From Bacteroides fragilis (GTDB lineage: Bacteria; Bacillota; Clostridia; Lachnospirales; Lachnospiraceae), in NCBI GenBank assembly GCA_023664485.1, contig JAMPFK010000001.1, positions 729,849 to 793,848 on the forward strand: a stretch of DNA of 64,000 nt, in the 5' to 3' direction. The translations under genes and the position numbers were made by a program. The notes beneath the pieces are model-generated. The model saw only the letters and a program-made list of their open reading frames with translations, did not search any database and was not told the DNA's origin. The stretch's first letter is position 1. Every line of letters starts with the position of its first letter. Positions 25,042 through 33,750 of the stretch are shown here, piece after piece.

Positions 25042-25175
25042 GGTTGAAAATAAGCTTGATAGCTTATTTTTCAACCGGCAATTTGAGTCAGAGTCTCAAA
25101 TATGCCATGAGCGCAGCCGGGAAGTCTGAAATTCCCGGCGCGATGTCATCGCAGTAAACTGCTCTGACATGGAGG
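25042..25175 (+). promoter_or_regulatory. Structured RNA leader element, copy A (pseudoknot at the Shine-Dalgarno)
   Basis: Hairpin H1: 25042-25056 with 25061-25076, TGAT loop. H2: 25077-25087 with 25095-25106, loop TCAGAGT. H3: GCCGGGAA (25116-25123) with TTCCCGGC (25132-25139). H4: GCGAT with ATCGC (25140-25152). The whole H2 loop is complementary to 25161-25167 (GCTCTGA, one G-T pair), just before the GGAGG site of the next gene. Copy B at 57177 has the same order and compensating base changes. I propose an RNA that controls translation start. Confidence 0.7.
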
Positions 25176-25181
25176 ATTAAA

Positions 25182-26660
25182 ATGAACGCATATATGATGG
25201 TAATTGCTGTTTTGCTGCCGATGTCCGGCGGCGTCCTCATTCCGCTTCTGCCTTTCCGGAAGAGAAATGTGATGGCCTTTTATATAGAAATCATCGTCCT
25301 GGTCACATCGGCGCTTATGTTTCTGCTGATGCGGAATCCGCCGGAGGAGGCTTTCGTGCTGTTACGGTTCACAGGACAGCTGAGCATCAGTTTGAAGCTG
25401 GATGCGGCGGGGAGCGTCTTTGCCGTGATACTGGCCTTTTTATGGCCGTTCGCGACGTTGTATTCGTTTGAATATATGAAACATGAAGAGCATGAAAAGG
25501 TGTTTTTCATGTTCTATACGATAACATACGGCGTTACGCTCGGCATTGCGATGGCAGAGGATATCGTGACGATGTATTTCTTCTATGAAATGCTGACGAT
25601 GGTTACGCTGCCGCTCGTACTGCATACGCTTTCGAGGGAAGCGGTACTGGCGAGCCGCACCTATCTGTACTATTCGCTGGGCGGCGCGGCATTTGCCTTT
25701 ATCGGGATGATTTTCATATTGATTTATGGGAGCACTTCCAATTTTACGCCGGGCGGCGTGTTGGATGCGTCGGCGCTCGGAGAAAAAGCGAATCTGCTGC
25801 TTTTTGTTTATGTATTGTGTTTCTGCGGGTTCAGCGTGAAAGCTGCCATGTGTCCTTTCAGCGCGTGGCTTCCCAAAGCGGGTGTCGCGCCGACGCCTGT
25901 TACCGCGCTCCTTCATGCGGTGGCCGTGGTCAAGGCGGGCGCTTTCGCGACCATGCGGATTACCTATTTCAGTTTCGGGACGGAATTTCTGCGGGGGACC
26001 TGGGCACAGAATGTAGTCATGGCGCTGACGATTTTCACGATCGTATTCGGGTGCAGCCGCGCTTTGAAAGAGACGCACCTGAAGCGTAGACTGGCATGGT
26101 CAACGGTCAGCAACCTGTCCTATATTCTGTTCGGCATCACATTGATGACGCCGCTTGGATTGATGGGCGCGTTCAGCCATATGCTCTGTCATGCGCTCAT
26201 GAAAATCTGTTCCTTCTTTTGTGCCGGGGCCATTATTTATAAGACGGGCCGGACTTATATCCATCAACTGGATGGATTGGGAAGAAAAATGCCGAAGGTA
26301 TTCATGGCTTTTACCATATCTTCGTTCGCATTGATGGGTGTGCCGGGGCTCTGCGGCTTTATCAGCAAATGGAATCTGGCGAAAGGAGCGGTGGAGAGCC
26401 GGAATCCGCTCGCTTATGCGGGGCTTGGCGCTATTTTGATTTCTGCGCTGCTGACAGCGGTTTATATGTTGACTATTGTGGTCAGAGCCTTTTTCCCGGG
26501 AAAAGAATTCGATTATGGAATCGTGTCCGGGGCAAAGGATCCGAACTGGATGATGATGCTGCCTTTGACCGTTTTTGTTGTGCTTATGTTCGTCATCGGT
26601 CTGCATCCGCAGTTCTTAACGGATGCGCTGAGCCAGGTCGTGGCGGCGGTATTTTCGTAA
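25182..26660 (+). CDS. Antiporter-like membrane subunit 3 (NuoL/M/N family)
   Basis: A 492-residue protein with about 14 helices. It has FYEMLTMVTLPLVLH with the conserved Glu, and PFSAWLPKAGVAPTPV followed by the conserved Lys in AVVKAGA. A HTLSREAV loop and a FPGKEFDYG end are typical of NuoM/MrpD-like proteins. The GGAGG site belongs to the structured element copy A just upstream, so its translation may be controlled apart from the other subunits. Confidence 0.85.
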   Translation: MNAYMMVIAVLLPMSGGVLIPLLPFRKRNVMAFYIEIIVLVTSALMFLLMRNPPEEAFVLLRFTGQLSISLKLDAAGSVFAVILAFLWPFATLYSFEYMKHEEHEKVFFMFYTITYGVTLGIAMAEDIVTMYFFYEMLTMVTLPLVLHTLSREAVLASRTYLYYSLGGAAFAFIGMIFILIYGSTSNFTPGGVLDASALGEKANLLLFVYVLCFCGFSVKAAMCPFSAWLPKAGVAPTPVTALLHAVAVVKAGAFATMRITYFSFGTEFLRGTWAQNVVMALTIFTIVFGCSRALKETHLKRRLAWSTVSNLSYILFGITLMTPLGLMGAFSHMLCHALMKICSFFCAGAIIYKTGRTYIHQLDGLGRKMPKVFMAFTISSFALMGVPGLCGFISKWNLAKGAVESRNPLAYAGLGAILISALLTAVYMLTIVVRAFFPGKEFDYGIVSGAKDPNWMMMLPLTVFVVLMFVIGLHPQFLTDALSQVVAAVFS

Positions 26661-26706
26661 GAAAGAACAGGGGCATTTTTCCGAATTGTGAAAGGAGTGT
26701 ATAAGA

Positions 26707-28773
26707 ATGAGTGAAAACAGGATGCTTGCCGCGCTGGTATTCCATCCCCTTGCGGGCGCTGTGCTTTCCGGTATCATCGGGCGGAAAGGAGAAAAGGTCA
26801 GGGATTATTTTGCGGATCTGATCGCGGTGAGCGAATTTCTGATGGCTCTCGCTTTGTTTATGGATAATGCGGGAAAGGGCGGTGCGGCGGAATCTGGCCA
26901 GTGCTTTCTTCCGGGCGTCTGCGGTATGGGACTTCATTTTACGGCGGAGGGTTTCCGGCTGCTTTACGGACTGATCGCCGCGTTCATGTGGATGATGACG
27001 ACGATCCTTTCCAGGGAATATATGCTGCATCATGAGAACAGGAACCGCTATTATCTTTTCCTGCTGGCTACGCTGGGAGCGACGATGGGCGTATTCCTTT
27101 CAGCGGATCTGTTCACGATGTTTGTCTTTTTTGAAATGATGTCTTTTACGTCTTATGTGTGGGTGGCGCAGGAGGAGACGGAGAACGCCCTGAAAGCGGC
27201 GGCGACTTATCTGGCGGTCGCGGTTATCGGCGGGCTCGTAATGCTGATGGGCATTTTCCTGCTGTATCATGAACTGGGAACGCTGAATATTGCGGAATTA
27301 TTTCCAGCGGCACAGGCTTTTTCCGGGAACCGGGCGGTTCTATACGGGGCGGGCGCATGTCTGCTCGTCGGTTTCGGCGCGAAAGCGGGCGCGTTTCCGC
27401 TGCATATCTGGCTGCCAAAGGCCCATCCGGCCGCACCCGCGCCCGCGTCGGCTCTTCTGTCCGGCATTTTGACAAAGACCGGTATATTCGGAATACTGGC
27501 AGTCAGCTGTCATTTATTTCTTTTTGACAGGGCATGGGGGAGCCTGGTTCTGGGCATCGGGGTGCTGACGATGTTCGGCGGCGCGTTTCTGGCGGTCTTT
27601 TCCGTCGATATCAAGCGTACGCTCGCCTGTTCGTCGATGTCGCAGATCGGCTTTATTCTGGTCGGCGTCGGTATGCAGGGACTTCTCGGTATGGAAAATC
27701 TGACGGCGGTGCATGGCACGCTGCTGCATATGGCGAATCATTCGCTGATCAAGCTCGTCCTGTTCATGGCGGCGGGCGTTATCTTTATGAATGCGCACGC
27801 GCTGGATCTCAATGAAATACGGGGCTTCGGGAGGAAAAAGCCGCTGCTGAAAATCATTTTTCTGATCGGAGCGTTGGCAATCAGCGGTATCCCGCTGTTT
27901 GGCGGTTATGTCAGCAAGACGCTTCTGCACGAAAGCATTTTGGAATACGGCGGCGGAAGCCTGATGAAGGCGGCAGAGCTCATTTTTCTGATAAGCGGCG
28001 GGTTGACGGCGGCGTATATGACGAAGCTTTTTATCGCTGTTTTTGTGGAAAAAAATAAAGATGCCGGAAAACAGGCGCAGTATGATGAAAAGAGAGCCTA
28101 TATGAACTGGGAAAGCGGTTTTGCCTTAGGGGGAAGCGCATTCGTTCTGTTCCTGTGGGGATTGTTCCCGCATATGCTGATGGACAGGGCCGCGGAACTT
28201 TGCAGCTGTTTTATGAATTCATTCGCTGTGGAGGCGGCGGGCGAAAGGGTGGCGTACTTCAGCCTTTCCAACTTAAAGGAAGCCCTGATTTCCATCGTTA
28301 TCGGTGCGGCCGTCTATCTGTTCGTTATCCGGAAGCTGCTCATGCGCGGAGGAAATTATGTGGACAGGTGGCCTGTGTGGCTGGATATGGAGCATCTGTT
28401 ATACCGGCCGCTGCTGCTCAGTTTCCTGCCCCTGGTATGCGGCATCGTGTGCAGAGTTTTTGACAGCATTGTGGATACAACGGTCGTCGTGCTTCGCAAA
28501 ACGCTGTATAAGGATTCGCCGCTTCCCTATGAGCGCTGGGAAGGAAGCGCGGCCACGGAGGCCGTGGGTAAGGCGGTGAACGCGCTGCAGTCCCTTCGCA
28601 ATCATTTATGGGGGCGGAAAAAGCAGACCCACAGGGATTTCGTGCACTTGACGGCGGCCAGAGTGGAGGATTTCCGGGAAAGCTTTATGATCATACAGAG
28701 GAGCCTTTCTTTCGGGCTTCTGATGTTCGGCATTGGGCTGGCGCTGACGCTGATTTATATTTTATGGTGGTAA
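26707..28773 (+). CDS. Antiporter-like membrane subunit 4, long form (NuoL/M/N family)
   Basis: A 688-residue protein. Residues 1-480 are the 14-helix core with VFFEMMSFTSYVW and PLHIWLPKAHPAAPAPAS and the Lys in ILTKTGI. Residues about 500-688 are an extension with a further helix near 525-545, a long soluble or amphipathic stretch containing VDTTVVVLRKTLY, and a final helix at 665-685. That extension resembles those of MrpA, HyfB or NuoL types, where a lateral helix clamps the membrane arm. AAAGGAG precedes the ATG. It is the last gene of the cluster; no hydrogenase or quinone-oxidising subunit follows. Confidence 0.82.
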   Translation: MSENRMLAALVFHPLAGAVLSGIIGRKGEKVRDYFADLIAVSEFLMALALFMDNAGKGGAAESGQCFLPGVCGMGLHFTAEGFRLLYGLIAAFMWMMTTILSREYMLHHENRNRYYLFLLATLGATMGVFLSADLFTMFVFFEMMSFTSYVWVAQEETENALKAAATYLAVAVIGGLVMLMGIFLLYHELGTLNIAELFPAAQAFSGNRAVLYGAGACLLVGFGAKAGAFPLHIWLPKAHPAAPAPASALLSGILTKTGIFGILAVSCHLFLFDRAWGSLVLGIGVLTMFGGAFLAVFSVDIKRTLACSSMSQIGFILVGVGMQGLLGMENLTAVHGTLLHMANHSLIKLVLFMAAGVIFMNAHALDLNEIRGFGRKKPLLKIIFLIGALAISGIPLFGGYVSKTLLHESILEYGGGSLMKAAELIFLISGGLTAAYMTKLFIAVFVEKNKDAGKQAQYDEKRAYMNWESGFALGGSAFVLFLWGLFPHMLMDRAAELCSCFMNSFAVEAAGERVAYFSLSNLKEALISIVIGAAVYLFVIRKLLMRGGNYVDRWPVWLDMEHLLYRPLLLSFLPLVCGIVCRVFDSIVDTTVVVLRKTLYKDSPLPYERWEGSAATEAVGKAVNALQSLRNHLWGRKKQTHRDFVHLTAARVEDFRESFMIIQRSLSFGLLMFGIGLALTLIYILWW

Positions 28774-28857
28774 GCGCGGAGAGAATCTGCGCCGAAGAGC
28801 TTCTCATTCAGAAAGTTATTCCGGCGGGGCGGCGGGGAAAATATGATACTGCGCCAG

Positions 28858-29442
28858 TTAAAGGCGGCCGGATACCGTTGTGCGGACATCCATAAGCCAA
28901 TACCCGTCATAGGCATATCCGGTCTTGCCGATCAGAAAATGTCCGGATTTCTGAAAGCCCAGCCTTTGCACCGCGCTGATTCTTTCTACAGCATAAGCGG
29001 GCGCTTTGGTAATGACTGTCTTACAGTCAAAAAGCGCAAAAACCGATGGAACGATAAGAGAGCCGATGTTAAACAGAGGTCCTTCCTTTTCATAATCGCT
29101 TTTTACATCGATTCTGAGAATCGCCGCGCCGTTGAAGGCATCGTCGGAGACACGGCTGCACAGCTCGATCGTGCCGATTGCCCTGGATACGGATTTATCG
29201 ACGATGGACCACCTTGCGAACCACCTGTTTTCATAAGCGGACTGCCAGAAAAGAAGGGCGTCGGCCATTCTTTCTTCTGTGGAATAATAGAAATTATCTC
29301 CGTCGCAGTTGTCGCTGTTAAAAAAGGGCAGGGCCATCTTATCGCTGTACACTTCCAGCAGATCCGCGCAGTCCCCTTTTTCAACAGGGCGCAGTAAAAA
29401 GGCATCGTTTTCATAGATTGGGAATTCTTCATAAATTTTCAT
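28858..29442 (-). CDS. GNAT family N-acetyltransferase
   Basis: A 194-residue protein of the RimJ/RimL-like GNAT group. The N terminus ENDAFLLRPVEKGDCADLLEVYS is the usual first strand-helix, GTIELCSR is the beta4 region, and VITKAPAYAVERISAVQRLGFQKSG covers the C-terminal acetyl-CoA half, where LGF marks the end of the fold. The pyrophosphate loop (normally RxxGxG/A) is weak, near EKEGPLFNIG. The start has GGGAG 5 nt upstream on the minus strand. It converges with the antiporter cluster and diverges from rarA. Substrate unknown. Confidence 0.7.
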   Translation of the reverse strand: MKIYEEFPIYENDAFLLRPVEKGDCADLLEVYSDKMALPFFNSDNCDGDNFYYSTEERMADALLFWQSAYENRWFARWSIVDKSVSRAIGTIELCSRVSDDAFNGAAILRIDVKSDYEKEGPLFNIGSLIVPSVFALFDCKTVITKAPAYAVERISAVQRLGFQKSGHFLIGKTGYAYDGYWLMDVRTTVSGRL

Positions 29443-29527
29443 GCTCGCTCCCTGTAAATGACAAGATATTTTTGAATTGTCATTTTTCAGTATAACATGC
29501 CGGAAGGAAGAATGGAAGATATTATAT

Positions 29528-29556
29528 TTGCGCTTTTGTCCGTTAGATGATAAAAT
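29528..29556 (+). promoter_or_regulatory. Probable rarA promoter
   Basis: TTGCGC, 17 bp, TAAAAT, 33 bp before the rarA ATG. A moderate match. Confidence 0.4.
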
Positions 29557-29588
29557 AGGATGAGAATACCTGAAAGCGTACATATCAA

Positions 29589-30926
29589 ATGGACTTATTT
29601 GAATACATGCGAAATACGAATATGGAAAAAGAAGCCCCTCTGGCAGCGAGGCTGAGACCTTTGACGCTGGATGAGGTGGTAGGGCAGCAGCATATTATCG
29701 GCAGGGACAAGCTGCTTTACCGCGCTATCCAGGCGGATAAGCTCAGCTCTATTATTTTTTATGGGCCGCCGGGAACAGGGAAGACGACGCTTGCCAGGGT
29801 CATCGCCAATACAACGAGGGCGGAGTTCACACAGATCAATGCGACGGCAGCCGGGAAAAAGGATATGGAAGCCGTGGTGGAGCAGGCGAAGAACACCGCC
29901 GGCATGTATGGCAGAAAGACCATTCTTTTCATCGATGAGATCCACCGCTTCAACAGGGGGCAGCAGGATTATCTGCTTCCTTTCGTGGAGGACGGGACGG
30001 TCATTCTGATCGGAGCGACGACGGAGAATCCTTACTTTGAAGTGAATGGCGCGTTACTGTCGCGTTCCATCGTGTTTGAATTAAAGCCGCTGTCACAGGA
30101 AGATATCAGGACGCTCCTTCTGCGTGCCGTATACGATAAGGAAAAAGGAATGGGAGCATACGACGCGGTCATCGATGAGGAGGCGCTTGCGTTCCTCGCG
30201 GAGCTTTCGGGAGGGGATGCCAGACACGCGCTGAATGCGGTAGAGCTTGGCGTGATGACGACAGAGAGGAGCGATGACGGCAGGATTCATTTGACGCTGG
30301 AGGTGGCGCAGGAATGTATCCGGAAAAGGGTTGTCCGCTATGATAAGACCGGAGACAATCATTACGATACGATATCCGCTTTTATCAAAAGCATGCGGGG
30401 CTCCGATCCGGACGCGGCGGTTTATTATCTGGGAAGAATGCTTTATGCGGGGGAAAGCGAGACCTTTATCGCGAGAAGAATCATGATATGCGCCGCAGAG
30501 GATGTGGGGAATGCGGATCCAAACGCTTTGACTGTAGCGGTCAGCGCATCCCTCGCGGCAGAGCGGGTAGGTATGCCGGAAGCGCAGATCATACTGGCGC
30601 AGGCGGCGGCCTATGTTGCCTGCGCGCCTAAGAGCAATGCCAGCAGCCAGGCGGTTTTCGAGGCGATGGAGACGGTGCGGCAGACGGGAAATCTGCCGAT
30701 TCCGGCGCATTTACAGGATGCGCATTATAAAGGAGCCGCGAAACTCGGCCATGGCGTGGGATATAAATATGCACATGATTATCCGAATCATTATGTGAAG
30801 CAGCAATATCTGCCTTACGAATTGAATGGAAAAGAATTTTACACTCCTTCGGGAAACGGATATGAAGTGAAGATTAAAGAACATATGAAACGGATAAAGG
30901 AAGAAGCAGCTCATGAGTCAGAATAG
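29589..30926 (+). CDS. rarA: Replication-associated recombination protein A (RarA/MgsA)
   Basis: A 445-residue AAA+ ATPase of the clamp-loader clade. It starts with PLAARLRPLTLDEVVGQQH, has Walker A GPPGTGKTT (about residues 58-66), Walker B LFIDEIHRFN, sensor 1 GATTENPYFEV and the MgsA C-terminal domain with HLQDAHYKGAAKLGHG. RarA acts at stalled replication forks with SSB. It has full length for the family. Its last 14 bp overlap the next gene. No clear Shine-Dalgarno precedes the ATG at 29589, though the N terminus fits the family. Confidence 0.9.
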   Translation: MDLFEYMRNTNMEKEAPLAARLRPLTLDEVVGQQHIIGRDKLLYRAIQADKLSSIIFYGPPGTGKTTLARVIANTTRAEFTQINATAAGKKDMEAVVEQAKNTAGMYGRKTILFIDEIHRFNRGQQDYLLPFVEDGTVILIGATTENPYFEVNGALLSRSIVFELKPLSQEDIRTLLLRAVYDKEKGMGAYDAVIDEEALAFLAELSGGDARHALNAVELGVMTTERSDDGRIHLTLEVAQECIRKRVVRYDKTGDNHYDTISAFIKSMRGSDPDAAVYYLGRMLYAGESETFIARRIMICAAEDVGNADPNALTVAVSASLAAERVGMPEAQIILAQAAAYVACAPKSNASSQAVFEAMETVRQTGNLPIPAHLQDAHYKGAAKLGHGVGYKYAHDYPNHYVKQQYLPYELNGKEFYTPSGNGYEVKIKEHMKRIKEEAAHESE

Positions 30927-33123
30927 CCAGTTGGAAAACAAGAAGAAAAAAGCGAAGGAAAACAAAGCGCGTATCAAAGAAAAGATTAAAGAGGAAAAGA
31001 AAAAGCTGGAGCAGCAGAAGCGTCAGGACAAGGAGCTGGGAGAAGCGCTCCAGATTAAAGAACTCGATCAGGAGGAGGATCTTCCGGCAAAGACGGATTC
31101 TGAAAAACGCATCGCAGGAACGGCTGAGGGAAACACTGTAAAGACCGTTACGGTCAATCATGCAGATGCCAAAGAAGAGAAGGCGCGGACGGAAGAATCG
31201 GTTCCGGTAAAAGAAACGGTTCGGACGGAAGAGGCAGTTCCGGCAAAAGAAACGAAGGATAAAAAAGAGCGCGGGGGCGGGAAGCGGCTGATGCCGGCGC
31301 TCGTTTTGGCAGCGGCGGCCGCCGTATTCGCCGGCATCGCTTTTGTCAGAGTTCAGAACCAGAGAACGGCATTGGAGGCCGAAAATGCGGCGATCGAAGC
31401 GATGGTACATATGGAAGCGGTGGAGCTGGCGGAGTACAGCCAGACTCAGCATAAGCGCGAGCGGATGAAGGACCAGCTGCGGAAAGAGGCCGGAAAAGAT
31501 GCGGCGCGTGCGTTGACCGATGCGGCCGGCTATATGATACACGGTATGCGCAACAGGCCGCCGGAAATCAAACTGACAGAGGAAAATACGGCGGATTTTG
31601 CGACGATCGAGAGCTGCGTCATCAACAGTGAGACGGGAAAGATCGATATCACTATGTCCGCGCCCGGACTGGCGGTCAGCGACGACGGTTATTATTACTT
31701 ATTTGAAGAGAAAACATATGAGACAGCGCTGAACGGCGAGGATTATATTATAGAGGATCAGAAAGACGTAGACTTGACCTTTTCGGTCAATCTTAATTAT
31801 AATACGGTGGGCTCCAGGCTTTTTTCAAAATTCGTGGTGGCTGTGCGGAAGGATGGAGAATTTGTGGCGATCAGCGAGCCGAAATACATAACGAATCCGG
31901 AGGCGATCGCCCGCTATAGTCCTTCCTTTTCCTCGACCAAATCGAAGAAGGGCCTGCTTGTTGATCCGGAAAAACTTGCCGGTTCCGAATTAGAGGATCT
32001 GGGCGTTAAGCATGCGGCCTATAACATTCCGCTCAGCAGGATCCTCGGTTTCACGACAAATGAAATTTTTCCGACGGTGACCTATTCTTATAACGGAAAG
32101 AACTATTATTTCAACGGGCAGATCGTCGATGAATATGATTATATCTTTTCGACGCTGACGAATAAAGGTATTACGACGACGGCCATTATTTTGAACGATA
32201 TTTCCTATTATACGGGAGATCTGATCCATCCGCTCGCGCGTTCCGGCGGAAAAGCGCCCTATTATGCCTTCAACGCGGCAGATGCGGCCGGTTCGGAATA
32301 TCTGGCGGCGGTGGCTTCCTTTCTGGCGAGCCGTTATTCCGGGAACGGGCACGGCGTGGTCATGAACTGGATCATCGGAAACGAGATCAATGCCAGAAAC
32401 GAATGGAATTACATTCAGTATATGGATACGGAAAGCTATGTGGAAGAATATGCAAAGGCATTTCGCATTTTCTATAATGCTATTTTAAGTATTAATGCAA
32501 ATGCCCGCGTTTATCTTTCCATAGACCAGCAGTGGGGCAAAAGCCTGTATTCCAATAACGGTTACGGTTCCAAAGAGATCGTGGATGAATTTAACCGGAA
32601 TATTAAAAATGGCGGCAACATCGACTGGGGCGTGGCGCAGCATCCTTATAATTATCCGCTGACGAGCGCCAGGGCATGGAGCACGGCGGGAAGGGCCGGC
32701 ACCTATATACTGGATTCCGAGACAACGCCGGTCATTTCCATTCGGAATATTCATGTATTGACGGATTACTTACAGAAGGAAGAGCTCCTGACGGATTCAG
32801 GGGAAGTGCGCCATGTGATTTTGAGCGAGATCGGCTATACTTCCTTACAGGGACAGGATCTGCAGGCAGCGTCTTTCGTATATGCCTATAAAGTCATAGA
32901 AGCGAACCAGTATATCGACAGTATGCTCTTTTCGAGGGAAACGGATGCCACGCTTGAGATCAATCAGGGGCTTGCGCTCGGTATCTGCACATTGGAGGGA
33001 AGCCGGAAATCCATCTATGACGCTTATAAATATGTGGATACGGACCAGTCGGCGGCCCATACGGATTTTGCCCTGCGGATCATCGGCGTTTCGAGCTGGG
33101 GCGAGGTCGTTAAGAATCACTAA
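30913..33123 (+). CDS. Membrane-anchored glycosidase-like protein (DUF5722-type)
   Basis: A 736-residue type II membrane protein. Residues 1-120 are highly charged, with a Lys/Glu coiled-coil-like start and two repeats of RTEE(A/S)VPxKET at about 92-113. A helix at about 126-146 anchors it, and the remaining 590 residues should face outside. That part looks like a clan GH-A TIM barrel: MNWIIGNEINARNEWNY holds Glu491 after Asn as in acid/base motifs, and VILSEIGYTS holds Glu639 at a strand end as a nucleophile would. I matched it to DUF5722 from memory; the activity is inferred. It overlaps rarA by 14 bp and AAGGAAG precedes the ATG. Confidence 0.6.
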   Translation: MSQNSQLENKKKKAKENKARIKEKIKEEKKKLEQQKRQDKELGEALQIKELDQEEDLPAKTDSEKRIAGTAEGNTVKTVTVNHADAKEEKARTEESVPVKETVRTEEAVPAKETKDKKERGGGKRLMPALVLAAAAAVFAGIAFVRVQNQRTALEAENAAIEAMVHMEAVELAEYSQTQHKRERMKDQLRKEAGKDAARALTDAAGYMIHGMRNRPPEIKLTEENTADFATIESCVINSETGKIDITMSAPGLAVSDDGYYYLFEEKTYETALNGEDYIIEDQKDVDLTFSVNLNYNTVGSRLFSKFVVAVRKDGEFVAISEPKYITNPEAIARYSPSFSSTKSKKGLLVDPEKLAGSELEDLGVKHAAYNIPLSRILGFTTNEIFPTVTYSYNGKNYYFNGQIVDEYDYIFSTLTNKGITTTAIILNDISYYTGDLIHPLARSGGKAPYYAFNAADAAGSEYLAAVASFLASRYSGNGHGVVMNWIIGNEINARNEWNYIQYMDTESYVEEYAKAFRIFYNAILSINANARVYLSIDQQWGKSLYSNNGYGSKEIVDEFNRNIKNGGNIDWGVAQHPYNYPLTSARAWSTAGRAGTYILDSETTPVISIRNIHVLTDYLQKEELLTDSGEVRHVILSEIGYTSLQGQDLQAASFVYAYKVIEANQYIDSMLFSRETDATLEINQGLALGICTLEGSRKSIYDAYKYVDTDQSAAHTDFALRIIGVSSWGEVVKNH

Positions 33124-33175
33124 GATGATGGATTTTCCACTGTGGTTACCGCAGTCTTCTATAGAATAAAAAGTT

Positions 33176-33204
33176 GAGCAGCCTTTCTTTCAGAAGAGCT
33201 GCTC
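33176..33204 (+). terminator. Hairpin between convergent genes
   Basis: GAGCAGC (33176-33182) with GCTGCTC (33198-33204), 15-nt loop, preceded by an A-rich and followed by a short T-poor tract. The right arm lies inside the last codons of the minus-strand DUF4364 gene. Possibly a weak bidirectional terminator. Confidence 0.4.
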
Positions 33205-33750
33205 GATTAAATGTTGATAGATAAGCTGGTTTTTTTTCTGCCAGTTGGCACAGATGGCGGAGGCCGTTTCTTTGTCAGGAACCGACAGCGTGATATCGAC
33301 CAGCGTGATATCTCTTTCCGCGGCGGTCAGACGGGCCTCATACTCGCCGGAAGTGGATTTGTAGTAATCGGAAAGGATGGAGACCTCGTTCCGCATTTCC
33401 ATCGCATTTTCCTGGAAAAAGGCGTTGATCTTGTCTTTCGTGGAACTGCTGATGCGGCTCTGGAAAAGATATAAGGTTTCCCGGCCCTCTTCCGTAATGG
33501 CGAGATGGGTGCGGTTGCGGACCGTCTTGGCGGAAATCATTTCGGAAGCGGTAAGCTCCGCAAGAACCTGCTGCAAGGTAAAAAAATCCATATATTCTTT
33601 TTCCAGAATAAAATCGGCAACCTGCGCTTTCGTAATCGGAAAGGCGGCGCGGTTCAGCATATAAAGAACGATTAATTTGTAAAAAATCAGCACGTCTTTG
33701 TTCAAAGTATCGATATTGATTGAATCTGTGTGCAAAGAGTCACGTTTCAT
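33190..33750 (-). CDS. DUF4364 family protein (winged-helix-like)
   Basis: A 186-residue protein with KDVLIFYKLIVLYMLNRAAFPITKAQVADFILEKEY-type sequence (short part: FPITKAQVADFILE) that fits a winged-helix start, FFTLQQVLAELTASEMI as the recognition region, and ITEEGRETLYLF as the wing. The C-terminal half is mixed alpha/beta. This family is widespread in Clostridia and of unknown role; a DNA-binding function is inferred. The start at 33750 has GAGAGGAAAT before it. It overlaps the end of the radical SAM gene by 11 bp, so the two are coupled. Confidence 0.75.
   Translation of the reverse strand: MKRDSLHTDSINIDTLNKDVLIFYKLIVLYMLNRAAFPITKAQVADFILEKEYMDFFTLQQVLAELTASEMISAKTVRNRTHLAITEEGRETLYLFQSRISSSTKDKINAFFQENAMEMRNEVSILSDYYKSTSGEYEARLTAAERDITLVDITLSVPDKETASAICANWQKKNQLIYQHLIEQLF

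Noticed and set aside
19019..28773. Membrane-bound hydrogenase or complex I
   Set aside because: No hydrogenase large or small subunit, iron-sulfur subunit or NuoCD/NuoI-like gene follows; only the antiporter-type membrane part is present in the window.
28843..29397. Plus-strand open frame of 184 codons
   Set aside because: It is antisense to the GNAT gene, which has a family pattern and a good start site.
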